Shown piece by piece: positions 25,432-34,963 of a stretch of DNA of 45,924 nt. The notes beneath the pieces are model-generated. The model ran no database searches, was not told the DNA's origin, and worked only from the letters and a program-made list of their open reading frames with translations. Source of the stretch: Thermobacillus sp. ZCTH02-B1 (GTDB lineage Bacteria; Bacillota; Bacilli; Paenibacillales; Paenibacillaceae). Location of the stretch: positions 1-45,924 of the forward strand of contig NZ_LZRU01000044.1 of assembly GCF_002159085.1 (NCBI RefSeq), given 5' to 3'. How positions within the stretch are numbered: the first letter of the stretch is position 1; each line of letters begins with the position of its first letter. A program made the translations under genes and the position numbers.

Positions 25432-26247
25432 TCAGCCCTCCGGCAAGGTCCGCAGCTCGTTGAGCGCCCGACGGATCAGCACGTTGAGCGACCGGGCAAC
25501 CTCCTCGTGCGTGTTCGGCTTGCATTCCGCGACGACCCGCACCGTCGCGCTGGACGCGCTTGCCGCCACGACCCCGAGCACTTCGGGTTCGCGCACCACA
25601 TGGTCGCTTCTCAATTGCCGCGCCGTCTCGCCGATGACGGCCATTGCCCGCTCGAGGTTCACGTCGCCCTCCACCTCGACGTCGACCACGGCCAGCGAAT
25701 TGTGCAGCGAATAGTTCGTCACGTCGTTGATCTGTCCGTTCGGGATGATGTGCACCTCGCCCGTCCAGCTTCGGATGCGCGTGGTGCGCAGGCCGATCAT
25801 CTCGACCTTGCCCTTGTACGAACCGATCTTCACCTCGTCGCCGACGCCGAACGGATCCTCCAGGAGGATGAACAACCCGGAGATGACATCCTTGACCAGG
25901 CTCTGTGCGCCGAACCCGATCGCGAGGCCGGCGATGCCGGCGCCCGCCAGCAGCGGCGCGAGGCTGATGTCGAACTCGCCCAGGATGAGCAGGAAGGCGA
26001 CGAAATAGATGCAGTAGGACACCGTGTTGTTCAACAGCCTGCCGACCGTCTGGACGCGCCGCGGCTGCAGCCGGAACCGCTCCGGATGCCGCTCGATCAG
26101 CAGGCGCCCGATCGCGCGGTGCAGCAGCTTGGCCGCGATCCAGGTGGCCAGCAGGATGAGCGCGATGCGCAGCGCCGATACGCCGAGGCCGATCCACATC
26201 CCCTCATCCGCCGGATCGATCGGAAAAAAGCGATTCGCCGCCGTCAT
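25432..26247 (-). CDS. MscS-family small-conductance mechanosensitive channel
   Basis: This channel releases ions during hypo-osmotic shock. The 271-residue protein has three predicted helices (about residues 18-40, 66-85 and 90-112). The pore-lining third helix is recognisable as LAPLLAGAGIAGLAIGFGAQ SLVKDVISG, followed by the beta domain FILLEDPFGVGDEVKIGSYK and IPNGQINDVTNYS. The product is close to the typical minimal MscS length. ATG 26247 overlaps the DUF3343 stop by 4 bases. The frame is open further upstream but that part is out of keeping with the family. Confidence 0.94.
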   Translation of the reverse strand: MTAANRFFPIDPADEGMWIGLGVSALRIALILLATWIAAKLLHRAIGRLLIERHPERFRLQPRRVQTVGRLLNNTVSYCIYFVAFLLILGEFDISLAPLLAGAGIAGLAIGFGAQSLVKDVISGLFILLEDPFGVGDEVKIGSYKGKVEMIGLRTTRIRSWTGEVHIIPNGQINDVTNYSLHNSLAVVDVEVEGDVNLERAMAVIGETARQLRSDHVVREPEVLGVVAASASSATVRVVAECKPNTHEEVARSLNVLIRRALNELRTLPEG

Positions 26248-26516
26248 TCGTCCATTTCCCCCGCATCCGCAAGCATTTCCGCCGCCGCGGGCACATAGCC
26301 GCGATCCGTCAAGATGTATATTCCGCGGATTTCCACGCGTTCCTGCCGGATGATGCGCAAAATTTCCGGAAGACACGCGTCGGGAAATTCGATCGAGAGC
26401 GCGCAGCCGGCCGTAATCTCCTTCGGTGTCGGACGGATATCGATCTCGATCCCGGCGTATTCGAACAGCAATTCCGCCCGCAGCGCCTGCTGGGTGGAAT
26501 CGAATGCGGCCAACAT
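26244..26516 (-). CDS. DUF3343 protein
   Basis: The 90-residue protein starts MLAAFDSTQQALRAELLFEY and continues IDIRPTPKEITAGCALSIEF with a Cys in the conserved GCALSI segment. This is the DUF3343 family, small proteins that resemble a putative Se/S-binding partner of sulfur-relay proteins; the function is unproven. ATG 26516 has AAGGGGG seven bases upstream. It overlaps the MscS gene by 4 bases, so the two are coupled. It faces yyaC across a 130-base divergent promoter region. Confidence 0.85.
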   Translation of the reverse strand: MLAAFDSTQQALRAELLFEYAGIEIDIRPTPKEITAGCALSIEFPDACLPEILRIIRQERVEIRGIYILTDRGYVPAAAEMLADAGEMDE

Positions 26517-26591
26517 CGCGGCGCCCCCTTTCCCGAAAGTGATGCCGAAGTACCGCCCCTTAGCCCCTCGGTCCCGTTTTGGGTCCCTCCA

Positions 26592-26620
26592 GTATAAACC
26601 GGGAACGATGTCCATATACT
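26592..26620 (+). promoter_or_regulatory. Candidate sporulation (sigma-E/K-type) promoter of yyaC
   Basis: GTATAA at 26592-26597 is followed, 16 bases after its ATA, by CATATACT at 26613-26620. This fits the mother-cell sigma-E pattern (ATA-N16-CATAnnnT); CATATACTA also fits the sigma-K -10. It lies about 30 bases upstream of yyaC. A search with position weights is needed to decide the sigma factor. Confidence 0.5.
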
Positions 26621-26649
26621 AGTAACACGCTGTTTGCGGAGGGGATGCC

Positions 26650-27267
26650 ATGAAACCGGCCGTTCGAAGAGAGCCGCCGCTCAAGGTCGCGTATGCGGAC
26701 GCGAACGCATGCGCACTGCTCACCGAACGTCTGACCCGTTACATGACGACGATGGCGGAGGATCGCCGGATCGTCATCGTGTGCGTCGGCACGGACCGTT
26801 CGACCGGCGATTCGCTCGGCCCCCTGGTCGGCACGAAGCTGTCCAGGTACCGCAGCCCGCATTTCGATCTGTACGGCACGCTCGAGCATCCGGTCCACGC
26901 GATGAATCTGGAAGAGACGCTTCACGCGATCGAACGGAAGACACCCCGGCCGTTCATCATCGGCGTCGACGCCTGTCTCGGACAGGCCGCCAGCGTCGGC
27001 TGCATCCAGCTCGGCGAAGGGCCGGTCCGTCCGGGTGCCGGCGTCAACAAGGAACTGCCGCCGGTCGGCGACATTCACATGACCGGCATCGTCAACGTCG
27101 GCGGTTTCATGGAATATTTCGTTCTGCAGAACACGAGGCTGCACCTCGTCATGCGCATGGCCGATCTGATCGCGCAGAGCCTCATCAACGCCGTTCATGC
27201 CGTGCGGCGGGAACGGCCGCTGGCTGCGGTCCGGCCTGCGCAATCGCCTGCCGTTCCTCGGGTGTAA
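26650..27267 (+). CDS. yyaC: Sporulation protein YyaC (GPR-related, DUF1256)
   Basis: YyaC is a sporulation-associated protein related to the germination protease GPR. The 205-residue product carries the family segments IVIVCVGTDRSTGDSLGPLV, FDLYGTLEHPVHAMNLEETL, PFIIGVDACLGQAASVG and PPVGDIHMTGIVNVGGFMEY. The conserved Asp residues in GTDRSTGDS and GVDACLG are present. GGAGGGGATGCC precedes the ATG. The C-terminal 80 bases overlap the opposing DUF4446 gene. It is on the plus strand, so it points towards oriC. Confidence 0.93.
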   Translation: MKPAVRREPPLKVAYADANACALLTERLTRYMTTMAEDRRIVIVCVGTDRSTGDSLGPLVGTKLSRYRSPHFDLYGTLEHPVHAMNLEETLHAIERKTPRPFIIGVDACLGQAASVGCIQLGEGPVRPGAGVNKELPPVGDIHMTGIVNVGGFMEYFVLQNTRLHLVMRMADLIAQSLINAVHAVRRERPLAAVRPAQSPAVPRV

Positions 27268-27709
27268 GCGGGTAGGGCGACTCTCCGCCGGTCACCGGTT
27301 TCGCATATACATACGTCTGGTCCCGGCTGTAAATGCCGCTCAGCACGACGCCGCTCCGCTCGTCGTTCACGATCGCGACCGCGAAGCTGAGATCGCTTCC
27401 CTGCTCATTGAATGCATTGTAACGCAAGACTCCGACCCGGCCGGCCGACAGCCTGACCTTCTCCTCGAGCCGGCCGAGCGCTTCGGACAGCCGTCCGATC
27501 TCCCGCTCGGCGTCGACCGTCCGCTGCTGCAGGCCGCCGATCACCGTTTCCAGGTCGGCTACGCCCGTTCCGCCGATCATCGCCCGGTATTGCCGGGAAA
27601 GCCGGCTCAGCCGGCGGCTCAGCACGGCAATCCAGACGAGCAGCACCACCGTCAGCAGGCCGACCGCCGCGGCCGCCGCATACAGGATTTCGGTTTCTTC
27701 TACTTTCAT
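27185..27709 (-). CDS. DUF4446 membrane-anchored protein
   Basis: The 174-residue protein has an N-terminal transmembrane helix (about residues 8-28, LYAAAAAVGLLTVVLLVWIA), a short coiled coil (LETVIGGLQQRTVDAEREIG and on) and a compact domain. The domain, VGVLRYNAFNEQGSDLSFAV, NDERSGVVLSGIYSRDQTYV and KPVTGGESPYPLTPEERQAI, is the DUF4446 family, found next to the parAB-yyaC region in many Firmicutes and of unknown function. It overlaps yyaC tail to tail by 83 bases (27185-27267). It lies downstream of the class V aminotransferase gene, 79 bases away. Confidence 0.9.
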   Translation of the reverse strand: MKVEETEILYAAAAAVGLLTVVLLVWIAVLSRRLSRLSRQYRAMIGGTGVADLETVIGGLQQRTVDAEREIGRLSEALGRLEEKVRLSAGRVGVLRYNAFNEQGSDLSFAVAIVNDERSGVVLSGIYSRDQTYVYAKPVTGGESPYPLTPEERQAIAQAGPQPAAVPAARHERR

Positions 27710-27788
27710 TGACGTTCCCCCGCGATTCCGATCTCCGAAGTTGCCGTTTCTCTCTGTTGATGTTTCTCCGGCGCCGACAGCCGGCCGT

Positions 27789-28955
27789 TCAATAGTACCG
27801 GCTGATCTCCTTCACCGCTTCGATGAGCGCGTCGACGTCCGCCTCGGTCGTGGACCAGCCGACGCTGGCACGCACCGCGCCGGTGTCCCCGGTGCCCGCC
27901 GCTCCGTGCGCGAGCGGCGTGCAATGATACCCCGCGCGCACGGCGATGCCGTAATGCCTGTCCAGAATGAACGCCGTCTCCGACGGATCGGCGCTGCCGA
28001 CGATGAACGATACGATGCCGGTTCTCGGCTCGCCCGCCTCCGGTCCGAGCACGCGCACGCCGTCGATCGACGCCAGGCCTTCCATGAGCCGCTGCGCCAG
28101 CAACCATTCCTTATTATAGATTTTCCCGACCGTCTCATGCAGGACGTACCGGACGCCGGCTGCCAGCCCCGCCAGGCCCGGCGTGTTGACGGTGCCGGAT
28201 TCGAAGCGGTCGGGCCGCACGTCCGGCTGATCCGCCGACTCCGACTGGCTGCCGGTGCCGCCGTGCAGGATCGGTTCGAGCTCGATCTCCGGATGAATGT
28301 ACAGCCCGCCGGTCCCCTGGGGGCCGAGCAGCCCTTTGTGCCCCGGGAACGCCAGCATATCGATGCCCATCGCCTCCACGTCGATCGGCAGCACGCCCGC
28401 GCTCTGGGCCGCGTCGACCAGCAGACGGATGCCCCGCCTGCGGGTCATCTCCCCGATCTCCGCGACCGGAAGGATCGAGCCGAGCAGATTCGAGCTGTGG
28501 TTGACGATGACCAGCTTCGTGTCCGGAAGGAGCGCTTCGCGGACCCGGGACGGATCGAGGCGGCCGCGCTCATCCGTCTCCACGTAGGTCACCTTCACGC
28601 CGATCGTCCGCTTCAGATATTCGAGCGGGCGCCGCACCGCGTTGTGCTCCACGGCCGTGGCGACGACATGGTCGCCGGGCTTGAGCAGCCCCTTGATCGC
28701 CATGTTCAACCCGATCGTGGTATTGAACGTCAGCGCGATATCGTTCGGGTTCGCGATCCGGAACAGTTCCGCCAGCGCCTGGCGCGCCTCGAACACGATC
28801 CGGCCCGCGTCGACCGCCATCCGGTGGCTTCCCCTGCCGGGATTCGCTCCGTGGAGCAGCATCGCATCGCGCACCGCTTCGATCACTTCCGGCGGCTTCG
28901 GCCAGGACGTCGCCGCATGATCCAGATAGATGATCCGATCCGAATGGTTGTCCAT
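27789..28955 (-). CDS. Class V aminotransferase / cysteine desulfurase-like PLP enzyme
   Basis: This PLP enzyme resembles the SufS/CsdA cysteine desulfurases, which take sulfur from cysteine as a persulfide. The 388-residue protein begins MDNHSDRIIYLDHAATSWPK. It has VEHNAVRRPLEYL, the cofactor segment LLVDAAQSAGVLPIDV, the PLP-binding Lys in FPGHKGLLGPQGTGGLY, and a conserved Cys in VRAGYHCTPLAH at the position of the catalytic Cys. ATG 28955 has GGGGTGG five bases upstream. It has its own promoter at 29003-29031. Whether it supplies sulfur to a specific partner is unknown, though the DUF3343 gene nearby is suggestive. Confidence 0.9.
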   Translation of the reverse strand: MDNHSDRIIYLDHAATSWPKPPEVIEAVRDAMLLHGANPGRGSHRMAVDAGRIVFEARQALAELFRIANPNDIALTFNTTIGLNMAIKGLLKPGDHVVATAVEHNAVRRPLEYLKRTIGVKVTYVETDERGRLDPSRVREALLPDTKLVIVNHSSNLLGSILPVAEIGEMTRRRGIRLLVDAAQSAGVLPIDVEAMGIDMLAFPGHKGLLGPQGTGGLYIHPEIELEPILHGGTGSQSESADQPDVRPDRFESGTVNTPGLAGLAAGVRYVLHETVGKIYNKEWLLAQRLMEGLASIDGVRVLGPEAGEPRTGIVSFIVGSADPSETAFILDRHYGIAVRAGYHCTPLAHGAAGTGDTGAVRASVGWSTTEADVDALIEAVKEISRYY

Positions 28956-29002
28956 TCCGGCCACCCCGCATTTCCGCCGTTCATCTGAAAATGGCATACC
29001 TT

Positions 29003-29031
29003 AGTGTAAACGTTCCGCTCCGCGAAAACAA
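29003..29031 (-). promoter_or_regulatory. Sigma-A promoter of the class V aminotransferase gene
   Basis: The minus strand reads TTGTTT (29031-29026), a 17-base spacer and TACACT (29008-29003), about 50 bases before the gene start. Confidence 0.65.
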
Positions 29032-29317
29032 CCGGTTCCGCCGATCATGTTCACGGATTCGGGCGTCGAGGCGCCGAACGGCGGCGGATTTCGGCCTTCC
29101 TTCGGACCGGCGCCGCGCCTGCGCCGTCGGACATCCGGCCCCGAACGCGCCGTTCCCGCCGGAGGCATCCGCCCCCGGTCCAGCAGGAAGGGCGCCTCCG
29201 GATCGGCATTGCCGGATGGCGCCCCGTCGCCAACTTTTTCTGATCAGGAACGCGGAACAGCCCCGCGCGCTTCGGTTTCTCCGCCGTCCGGTTCCGTTCG
29301 CCGGAAGTCCAACGCCT
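29032..29317. other. GC-rich intergenic stretch downstream of parB
   Basis: Between the aminotransferase promoter and the parB stop codon I see no gene that I can support and no clear intrinsic terminator. The open frames here lack family-like sequence and good ribosome-binding sites. Confidence 0.5.
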
Positions 29318-30172
29318 TCAGGCCAGCCGCTCCAGCATTTCCAGCAGCCGTTCCAAATCCTGCCGGCCGTAATACAGCAATTCGATCCGGCCCCTGTCCT
29401 TCTGATGGCGGATGCGGACCGTCGTCTTGAACCGCTCGCGCAGCGTCTCCTCGATCTGCTCGATGTACGGATCGCGTTTCTTCGCCCTGGCCTGCGGCTT
29501 CTTCGCGGCGGCGTTTTTGCGCCCGAGCTGCTGGATCGCCTCTTCCAGCTGCCGCACGCTCCATTCGTTCTCGATCGTCTGGCGCGCCAGCTCCTTCAGT
29601 TGCTTTTCATCCTTCAGGCCGGCGAGCGCCCGCGCATGTCCCATCGACAATGTTCCACGTGAAACATGTTCCTTCACTTCAGCGGGAAGCGTAAGCAGAC
29701 GGAGGAAGTTCGCGATGTGGGAACGCGATTTTCCCACCCTGAGCGACAGTTCCTCCTGGGTAAGCTGAAATTTCTCCATGATCGACTGGTAAGCCTGGGC
29801 CAGCTCGATCGCGTTCAGGTCTTCCCGCTGCAGGTTCTCGATCAGCGCGATCTCCATCACCTGCTGATCGGAGAAATCGCGCACGACCGCCGGAATCGTC
29901 GCATTGCCGACGAGCTGCGACGCCCGGAAGCGGCGTTCGCCCGCGATGATCTCGTAGCCCTTCACCGCGTTGCGCACGATGATCGGCTGGATCACGCCGT
30001 GCTGCCGGATCGATTCCGCCAGCTCCCGGATCGATTCCTCGTCAAACGTCTTGCGCGGCTGATACGGGTTCGGACGGATCTGGGCGAGCGGAATCTCGAC
30101 GACCTTGTCGTCGTCGCCTACCTCCAGAGAAGATATCAGCGCGTCAAGCCCTTTCCCCAGCCGTCTGCTCAT
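29318..30172 (-). CDS. spo0J: Chromosome-partitioning protein ParB (Spo0J)
   Basis: ParB is a CTP-dependent DNA clamp that loads at parS, spreads, and recruits SMC and ParA. The 284-residue protein begins [17 protein letters not shown], the N-terminal ParA-interaction sequence. It has [33 protein letters not shown] (CTP/arginine patch), [16 protein letters not shown] and the helix-turn-helix [20 protein letters not shown]. The C-terminal dimerisation domain follows. It overlaps soj by 29 bases. A parS site lies inside the gene at 29651-29666, as in B. subtilis. Confidence 0.97.
   Translation of the reverse strand: MSRRLGKGLDALISSLEVGDDDKVVEIPLAQIRPNPYQPRKTFDEESIRELAESIRQHGVIQPIIVRNAVKGYEIIAGERRFRASQLVGNATIPAVVRDFSDQQVMEIALIENLQREDLNAIELAQAYQSIMEKFQLTQEELSLRVGKSRSHIANFLRLLTLPAEVKEHVSRGTLSMGHARALAGLKDEKQLKELARQTIENEWSVRQLEEAIQQLGRKNAAAKKPQARAKKRDPYIEQIEETLRERFKTTVRIRHQKDRGRIELLYYGRQDLERLLEMLERLA
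29651..29666. other. parS site within spo0J
   Basis: TGTTCCACGTGAAACA matches the parS consensus TGTTTCACGTGAAACA at 15 of 16 positions. It is the loading site for ParB next to the origin. Confidence 0.95.
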
Positions 30173-30926
30173 GGGTAATCACTTCCTTCGCCAATTCGAG
30201 GTAGACTTCCGCGCCCCTCGATTTCGGATCGTACGTGATGATCGACTGCCCGTGCGACGGCGCTTCGCTCAGGCGGACGTTGCGCGGGATGATCGTCTGA
30301 TACACCTTCTGCTGGAAGTATTTCTTGACTTCCTCGATCACCTGGATCCCGAGGTTCGTGCGCGCATCGAACATCGTGAGCAGCACGCCCTCGATCTTCA
30401 GCGATTTGTTCAGATGCTTCTGGACAAGGCGCACCGTGTTGAGAAGCTGGCTGAGCCCCTCCAGCGCATAGTACTCGCACTGGATCGGGATGAGCACCGA
30501 ATCGGCGGCCGTCAGGGAATTGATCGTGAGAATGCCGAGCGAAGGCGGGCAATCGATCAGGATGTAATCGAACAGGTCCCGCACCAGCGACAATGACTTC
30601 TTCAGCCGAATCTCCCGCGAGATGACAGGCACAAGCTCGATTTCCGCTCCGGCCAGCTGAATCGTGGCGGGTATCACCTTGAGTCCCGGAATGCTGGTGT
30701 CCATCATGGCATCGCGCGGATGGACATCATTGATCAGCACGTCGTAGATGCAGTTTTCGACATCCGCCTTGTTGATCCCGATGCCGCTGGTCGTGTTGCC
30801 CTGCGGATCGATGTCGACGAGCAGCACCTTTCTTCCCAGCGATGCCAGCGATGCGCCCAGATTGACGGAGGTCGTCGTCTTGCCGACCCCGCCCTTCTGA
30901 TTCGCGATCGCAATGATTTTCGACAA
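30144..30926 (-). CDS. soj: Chromosome-partitioning ATPase ParA (Soj)
   Basis: ParA/Soj is a deviant Walker A ATPase that acts with ParB in origin segregation and modulates DnaA. The 260-residue protein has the start [20 protein letters not shown] with the deviant P-loop KGGVGKTT, then [18 protein letters not shown] and [20 protein letters not shown]. The start is TTG 30926, with GAGGTGA six bases upstream; no in-frame ATG precedes it. It overlaps spo0J by 29 bases. Confidence 0.97.
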   Translation of the reverse strand: MSKIIAIANQKGGVGKTTTSVNLGASLASLGRKVLLVDIDPQGNTTSGIGINKADVENCIYDVLINDVHPRDAMMDTSIPGLKVIPATIQLAGAEIELVPVISREIRLKKSLSLVRDLFDYILIDCPPSLGILTINSLTAADSVLIPIQCEYYALEGLSQLLNTVRLVQKHLNKSLKIEGVLLTMFDARTNLGIQVIEEVKKYFQQKVYQTIIPRNVRLSEAPSHGQSIITYDPKSRGAEVYLELAKEVITHEQTAGERA

Positions 30927-31039
30927 ACCGGTTCACCTCTCACCAGCTGAGTTGTCTTGCGTCCGTCGGTTCCTGTGCCGGCCGCCGGCGGAAGAGCGTG
31001 CCGCGGGCGACACCGCGTGGGACGGTTCCCGTCGCAAGG

Positions 31040-31864
31040 CTACCTTTTCTTCGGAATGCGGATCACGATTTCATAATGTTCGCCGCAATCGCGTTCGTCC
31101 GTCCGGATGTCGATGCCGGTTCCCGCCACCATCTCGACGGACTGGCGGATCGTGTTGAGCGCGAGGCGGACGTCCTTCGCGAACGAGATCCGCTTTGATG
31201 ATTTTTTCGGCTTGGAAGCGGCTTCTTTGTAGAACGCGGCGCGGGCTTCCGTCTGTTTCACATTCAGTTCTTTTGTGATGATGTCTTCCAGCACCTTCAC
31301 CTGGAGCTCTTCCGAATCGAGCGTGAGCAGCGCCCGGGCGTGCCGTTCCGTGATCTTGCGCTCCATGAGCGCCTTCTTTACCGGTTCGCTGAGGTGCAGC
31401 AGGCGCAGCTTGTTCGCAATCGTCGACTGGCTCTTGCCGAGCCGCTGCGCCAGGCTTTCCTGCGTCAGATTGTGCAGTTCCAGCAGCTTCTGGTAGGCCA
31501 TCGCCTCTTCGATCGCCGTGAGCCCTTCCCGCTGCAGGTTTTCGATCAGCGCGATCGACGCCGCCTGGGAGTCGTTGAATTCGCGGATGATCGCCGGAAT
31601 GGTCGCGAGTCCCAGCTTCTTGACGGCGCGCAGACGGCGTTCTCCCGCGATGAGCTCGTAGCGGCCGTTGCGGACGCGCACGACGATCGGCTGGATGACG
31701 CCGTGCGTGCGGATCGTCTGGCACAGCTCGTCGATCTTCTCGTCATCGAACACGGTCCGGGGCTGATAGGGGCTCGGGTCGATCTCGTCGACGGGGATTT
31801 GCTTCACTTCATCCTGATTTGCACGGTCGCCCAGACCGAACAGCCGGGAAATTTGCTCCTTCAT
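31040..31864 (-). CDS. noc: Nucleoid occlusion protein Noc
   Basis: Noc is a ParB paralogue that binds NBS sites and the membrane and blocks division over the nucleoid. The 274-residue protein begins [20 protein letters not shown]. It has the N-terminal membrane-targeting amphipathic stretch ([11 protein letters not shown]) and [48 protein letters not shown] and the helix-turn-helix [21 protein letters not shown] chose the second of two adjacent ATGs. The distinct N-terminus and C-terminus and the position between soj and rsmG distinguish it from Spo0J. Confidence 0.95.
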   Translation of the reverse strand: MKEQISRLFGLGDRANQDEVKQIPVDEIDPSPYQPRTVFDDEKIDELCQTIRTHGVIQPIVVRVRNGRYELIAGERRLRAVKKLGLATIPAIIREFNDSQAASIALIENLQREGLTAIEEAMAYQKLLELHNLTQESLAQRLGKSQSTIANKLRLLHLSEPVKKALMERKITERHARALLTLDSEELQVKVLEDIITKELNVKQTEARAAFYKEAASKPKKSSKRISFAKDVRLALNTIRQSVEMVAGTGIDIRTDERDCGEHYEIVIRIPKKR

Positions 31865-32105
31865 CATGTCCTTCCCTACCCCATTCAGTATGCCGCCGCA
31901 GGTTCGCCCGGGCGGAGCTCCGCTCGCCGCGCCCGGACGGCACCGCATGCGTCCGTGGCAAGCAAAACGGATGGTGCATCATCGGATGCACCTACCGTCT
32001 CGGATACCGACAAAGACAAGCCCGACCACAAGCTCGCTTGTGCAAAGCCTATCCGCCAAAGCAACAGGGCAGCGCGGCAAACAATGCCGGACGCGGCGCG
32101 CCCCG

Positions 32106-32132
32106 AAACAAAACGCCGATGTTCCATCGGCG
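32106..32132 (-). terminator. Intrinsic terminator of the mnmE-mnmG-rsmG operon
   Basis: The minus strand has CGCCGATG-GAA-CATCGGCG followed by TTTTGTTT. It lies about 170 bases after the rsmG stop, with the parS site between. Confidence 0.75.
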
Positions 32133-32258
32133 TGACGCGATTTGATCCGTTGTTGCCGCACTGCGCTGAACCATCGCCACTTGCAAACTTTTAGATTCGA
32201 GAAGGAAAAATCGATTTCCTGCTTGACAGAGCGATTTTTCGCATTTGTTCACGGAAAA

Positions 32259-32274
32259 TGTTCCACGTGGAACA
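32259..32274. other. Second parS site between noc and rsmG
   Basis: TGTTCCACGTGGAACA is a perfect 16-base palindrome, differing from the parS consensus at two symmetric positions. It lies 2.6 kb from the site in spo0J. Confidence 0.88.
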
Positions 32275-32301
32275 CGGCCGCGAAAACGCCTGCCGCAGCC
32301 G

Positions 32302-33021
32302 TCAGACGATCGGCTGCTTCGCCGGAACGCCCGCCTTGCGCGGATACCGCGCCGGCGTCCGGCCCGTCTTGCGCACAACCACGATGTGCCGGCTCGCCTG
32401 CTCGAACGGAAGCCGCAGCGCGTGCACCGCCTCGATCCTGCCGCCCAGCTCGGACAGCGCGCGCTCCGCCTCCGCGATCTCCCCGGCGGGATCGCTTCCC
32501 TTCATCGCGGCGAACAGCCCGCCCGGACGCGCGAACGGAAGGCAGAGTTCGCTGAGCACGTTCATCCTCGCGACCGCGCGGGCGGTCACGAGATCATAGC
32601 CGTCCCGGTGTTCCGGTATCCGGGCCGCATCCTCGGCCCGGGCGTGCAGGCAGGTCACGCCGGACAAGCCCAGCTCCGCTGTCAGATGCTCGAGGAACCG
32701 GATCCGCTTGCCGAGCGAATCGACGATCAGCACCTGAAGATGCGGGAAGCAGATCTTGAGCGGCAGGCCCGGAAATCCGGCGCCGGAGCCGATGTCCGCG
32801 ATCCGGCCGATCCCGTCCGGGTCCAGATGGAACGCGAGCGTCAGCGAATCGTAGAAATGCTTCTCGTACACCGCCTCGCGCTCCGTGATCGCCGTCAGGT
32901 TCATCCGTTCGTTCCATTCCGTAAGGAGCCGATAGTAGGTCTCGAACCGCTCGCTGCGCTCCGGCGTCATCTCCACGTTCCGTTCCGCAAGCAGCTTGAC
33001 GAACCAGGAAGGGGCGCCCAA
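32302..33021 (-). CDS. rsmG: 16S rRNA (guanine527-N7)-methyltransferase RsmG
   Basis: RsmG methylates G527 in the 530 loop of 16S rRNA using S-adenosylmethionine. The 239-residue protein has ETYYRLLTEWNERMNLTAIT, the SAM-binding motif IADIGSGAGFPGLPLKI and VTARAVARMNVLSELCLPFA. It starts four bases after the mnmG stop codon, so it is part of that operon. Confidence 0.97.
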   Translation of the reverse strand: MGAPSWFVKLLAERNVEMTPERSERFETYYRLLTEWNERMNLTAITEREAVYEKHFYDSLTLAFHLDPDGIGRIADIGSGAGFPGLPLKICFPHLQVLIVDSLGKRIRFLEHLTAELGLSGVTCLHARAEDAARIPEHRDGYDLVTARAVARMNVLSELCLPFARPGGLFAAMKGSDPAGEIAEAERALSELGGRIEAVHALRLPFEQASRHIVVVRKTGRTPARYPRKAGVPAKQPIV

Positions 33022-33024
33022 ATC

Positions 33025-34914
33025 TCACGACCCCCGCGCCGCCGTGACGCGGTTGTAATGCTCGAGATGCACGAGCAGCACGGACAGGTCGGCGGGCGAG
33101 ACGCCCGAGATCCGGGATGCCTGGCCGATCGAAATCGGCCGGATCGCCGTCAGCTTCTGCTTCGCCTCCGTCGACAGCCCGTGGACGGCGTAATAGTCGA
33201 TGTCTTCCGGAATCCGCTTCGATTCCATCTTGTTCAGCCGCTCCACCTGCTGCATCTGCTTTTCGATGTAGCCCGCGTACTTGATCTGGATCTCGACCTG
33301 CTCCTTCATCTCGTCGGTGAGCTCGACCGGCGGCGGCGATACCGCCTCGATCATCGCGTACGTCACCTCCGGCCGGCGGAGCAGGGTCGCGAGGTCGACG
33401 ACGTCCCGGACCGGAGCGGATCCGGCCGGCTCCAGCACCCGCTGCGCCTCCTCTGGCTTCAGCCTCACCGTCTTCAGCCGCCCGATCTCGTCCTCGACCT
33501 TCTTCTTCTTGTCGAGAAACCTGCGGTAGCGCTCCTCGCTGATGAGCCCGATCTCGTAGCCGATCGGCGTCAGGCGCAGATCGGCGTTGTCGTGGCGCAG
33601 GAGCAGCCGATACTCGGCGCGCGACGTCAGCAGCCGGTAGGGTTCGTTCGTCCCCTTCGTCACGAGGTCGTCGATCAACACGCCGATATAGGCCTGGGCG
33701 CGGGACAGGATGACCGGCTCCTTGCCCTGCACCTTGCGCGCGGCGTTGATGCCCGCCATGATCCCCTGGGCGGCCGCCTCCTCATAGCCGGACGTGCCGT
33801 TGAGCTGGCCGGCCGTGAACAGCCCCTCGACGAGCTTCGTCTCCAGCGACGGTTTGAGCTGCGTCGGCACGATCACGTCGTACTCGATCGCGTAGCCGGG
33901 GCGCATCATCTCGGCCTTCTCGAGGCCAGGAACCGAGTGCAGCATCTTGAGCTGCAGCTCCTCCGGCATGCTCGTCGACAGCCCTTGCACGTAATATTCC
34001 TTCGTGTTCCGGCCCTCCGGCTCGAGGAAGATCTGATGCCTCGGCTTGTCGGCGAACCGGACGATCTTGTCCTCGATCGAGGGGCAGTAGCGCGTCCCCG
34101 TTCCTTCGATCAGCCCCGAATACATCGGCGCCCGGTGAAGGTTTTCGCGGATGATCCGATGCGTCTCCTCCGACGTGTACGTCAGCCAGCACGGCAGCTG
34201 CTCGACTTCGCGGTATTCCGTCTCGTAGGAGAAATATTTCGGCTTCTCGTCGCCCGGCTGGATCTCCATCTTCGAGAAATCGATCGTGTCCCCGTGGATC
34301 CGCGGCGGCGTGCCGGTCTTGAAGCGAATCAGCTCGAAGCCGAGCGAGCGCAGCGATTCCGACAGCTTCACGGAGGGCTGCTGGTTGTTCGGGCCGCTCT
34401 CGTACATCAGCTCGCCGATGATGATCTTCCCGCGCAGATAGGTGCCCGTCGTGAGGACGACCGCCTGCGCGTAATATTCCGCACCCGTCCTCGTCCGCAC
34501 GCCCTTGCACCGGCCGCCTTCGACGATCAGCTCCTCGACCATCGCCTGGCGGAGCGTGAGCCGCTCGGTCCGCTCGAGCGTCTGCTTCATCGTCAGCGAA
34601 TAGAGCGCTTTGTCCGCCTGCGCCCGCAGCGCGTGGACCGCCGGCCCCTTGCCCGTGTTGAGCATCCGCATCTGGATGAACGTCTTGTCGATGTTTCGTC
34701 CCATCTCGCCGCCGAGCGCATCGATCTCGCGCACGACATGGCCCTTGGCCGGCCCGCCGATCGACGGGTTGCACGGCATGAACGCCACCATGTCGAGGCT
34801 GATCGTGAGCAGCAGCGTCTCGCAGCCCATCCGCGCCGCGGCGAGCGCCGCCTCGCAGCCCGCGTGCCCCGCGCCGACGACGATGACATCATAATGTCCC
34901 GCTTCATATCCCAT
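33025..34914 (-). CDS. mnmG: tRNA uridine-34 carboxymethylaminomethyl synthesis enzyme MnmG (GidA)
   Basis: MnmG is the FAD/NADH-dependent partner of MnmE in making cmnm5U at the tRNA wobble position. The 629-residue protein begins [20 protein letters not shown] with the FAD-binding GxGxxG, followed by [20 protein letters not shown] and [20 protein letters not shown]. Its C-terminal domain ends near [21 protein letters not shown] chose ATG 34914 (GGGTGA five bases upstream) over the GTG at 34923. It lies 49 bases after mnmE. Confidence 0.97.
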   Translation of the reverse strand: MGYEAGHYDVIVVGAGHAGCEAALAAARMGCETLLLTISLDMVAFMPCNPSIGGPAKGHVVREIDALGGEMGRNIDKTFIQMRMLNTGKGPAVHALRAQADKALYSLTMKQTLERTERLTLRQAMVEELIVEGGRCKGVRTRTGAEYYAQAVVLTTGTYLRGKIIIGELMYESGPNNQQPSVKLSESLRSLGFELIRFKTGTPPRIHGDTIDFSKMEIQPGDEKPKYFSYETEYREVEQLPCWLTYTSEETHRIIRENLHRAPMYSGLIEGTGTRYCPSIEDKIVRFADKPRHQIFLEPEGRNTKEYYVQGLSTSMPEELQLKMLHSVPGLEKAEMMRPGYAIEYDVIVPTQLKPSLETKLVEGLFTAGQLNGTSGYEEAAAQGIMAGINAARKVQGKEPVILSRAQAYIGVLIDDLVTKGTNEPYRLLTSRAEYRLLLRHDNADLRLTPIGYEIGLISEERYRRFLDKKKKVEDEIGRLKTVRLKPEEAQRVLEPAGSAPVRDVVDLATLLRRPEVTYAMIEAVSPPPVELTDEMKEQVEIQIKYAGYIEKQMQQVERLNKMESKRIPEDIDYYAVHGLSTEAKQKLTAIRPISIGQASRISGVSPADLSVLLVHLEHYNRVTAARGS

Positions 34915-34963
34915 GTGATTCACCCGCCTTCCGATTGAACAAACAACCCGCCGCCCCGGCCCG

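Larger units (their letters stand above)
31868..32301. other. Intergenic region between noc and rsmG
   Basis: This 430-base region holds the rsmG terminator (32106-32132) and the second parS (32259-32274). It also holds a small hairpin (GGTGCAT with ATGCACC, near 31971-31991). No credible gene is present, and I could not identify a convincing promoter for noc. Confidence 0.6.

Noticed and set aside
29047..29430. A 127-codon plus-strand frame after the aminotransferase promoter
   Set aside because: It has no ribosome-binding site and an Arg/Pro/Ser-rich composition typical of shadow frames, and it runs antisense into spo0J.
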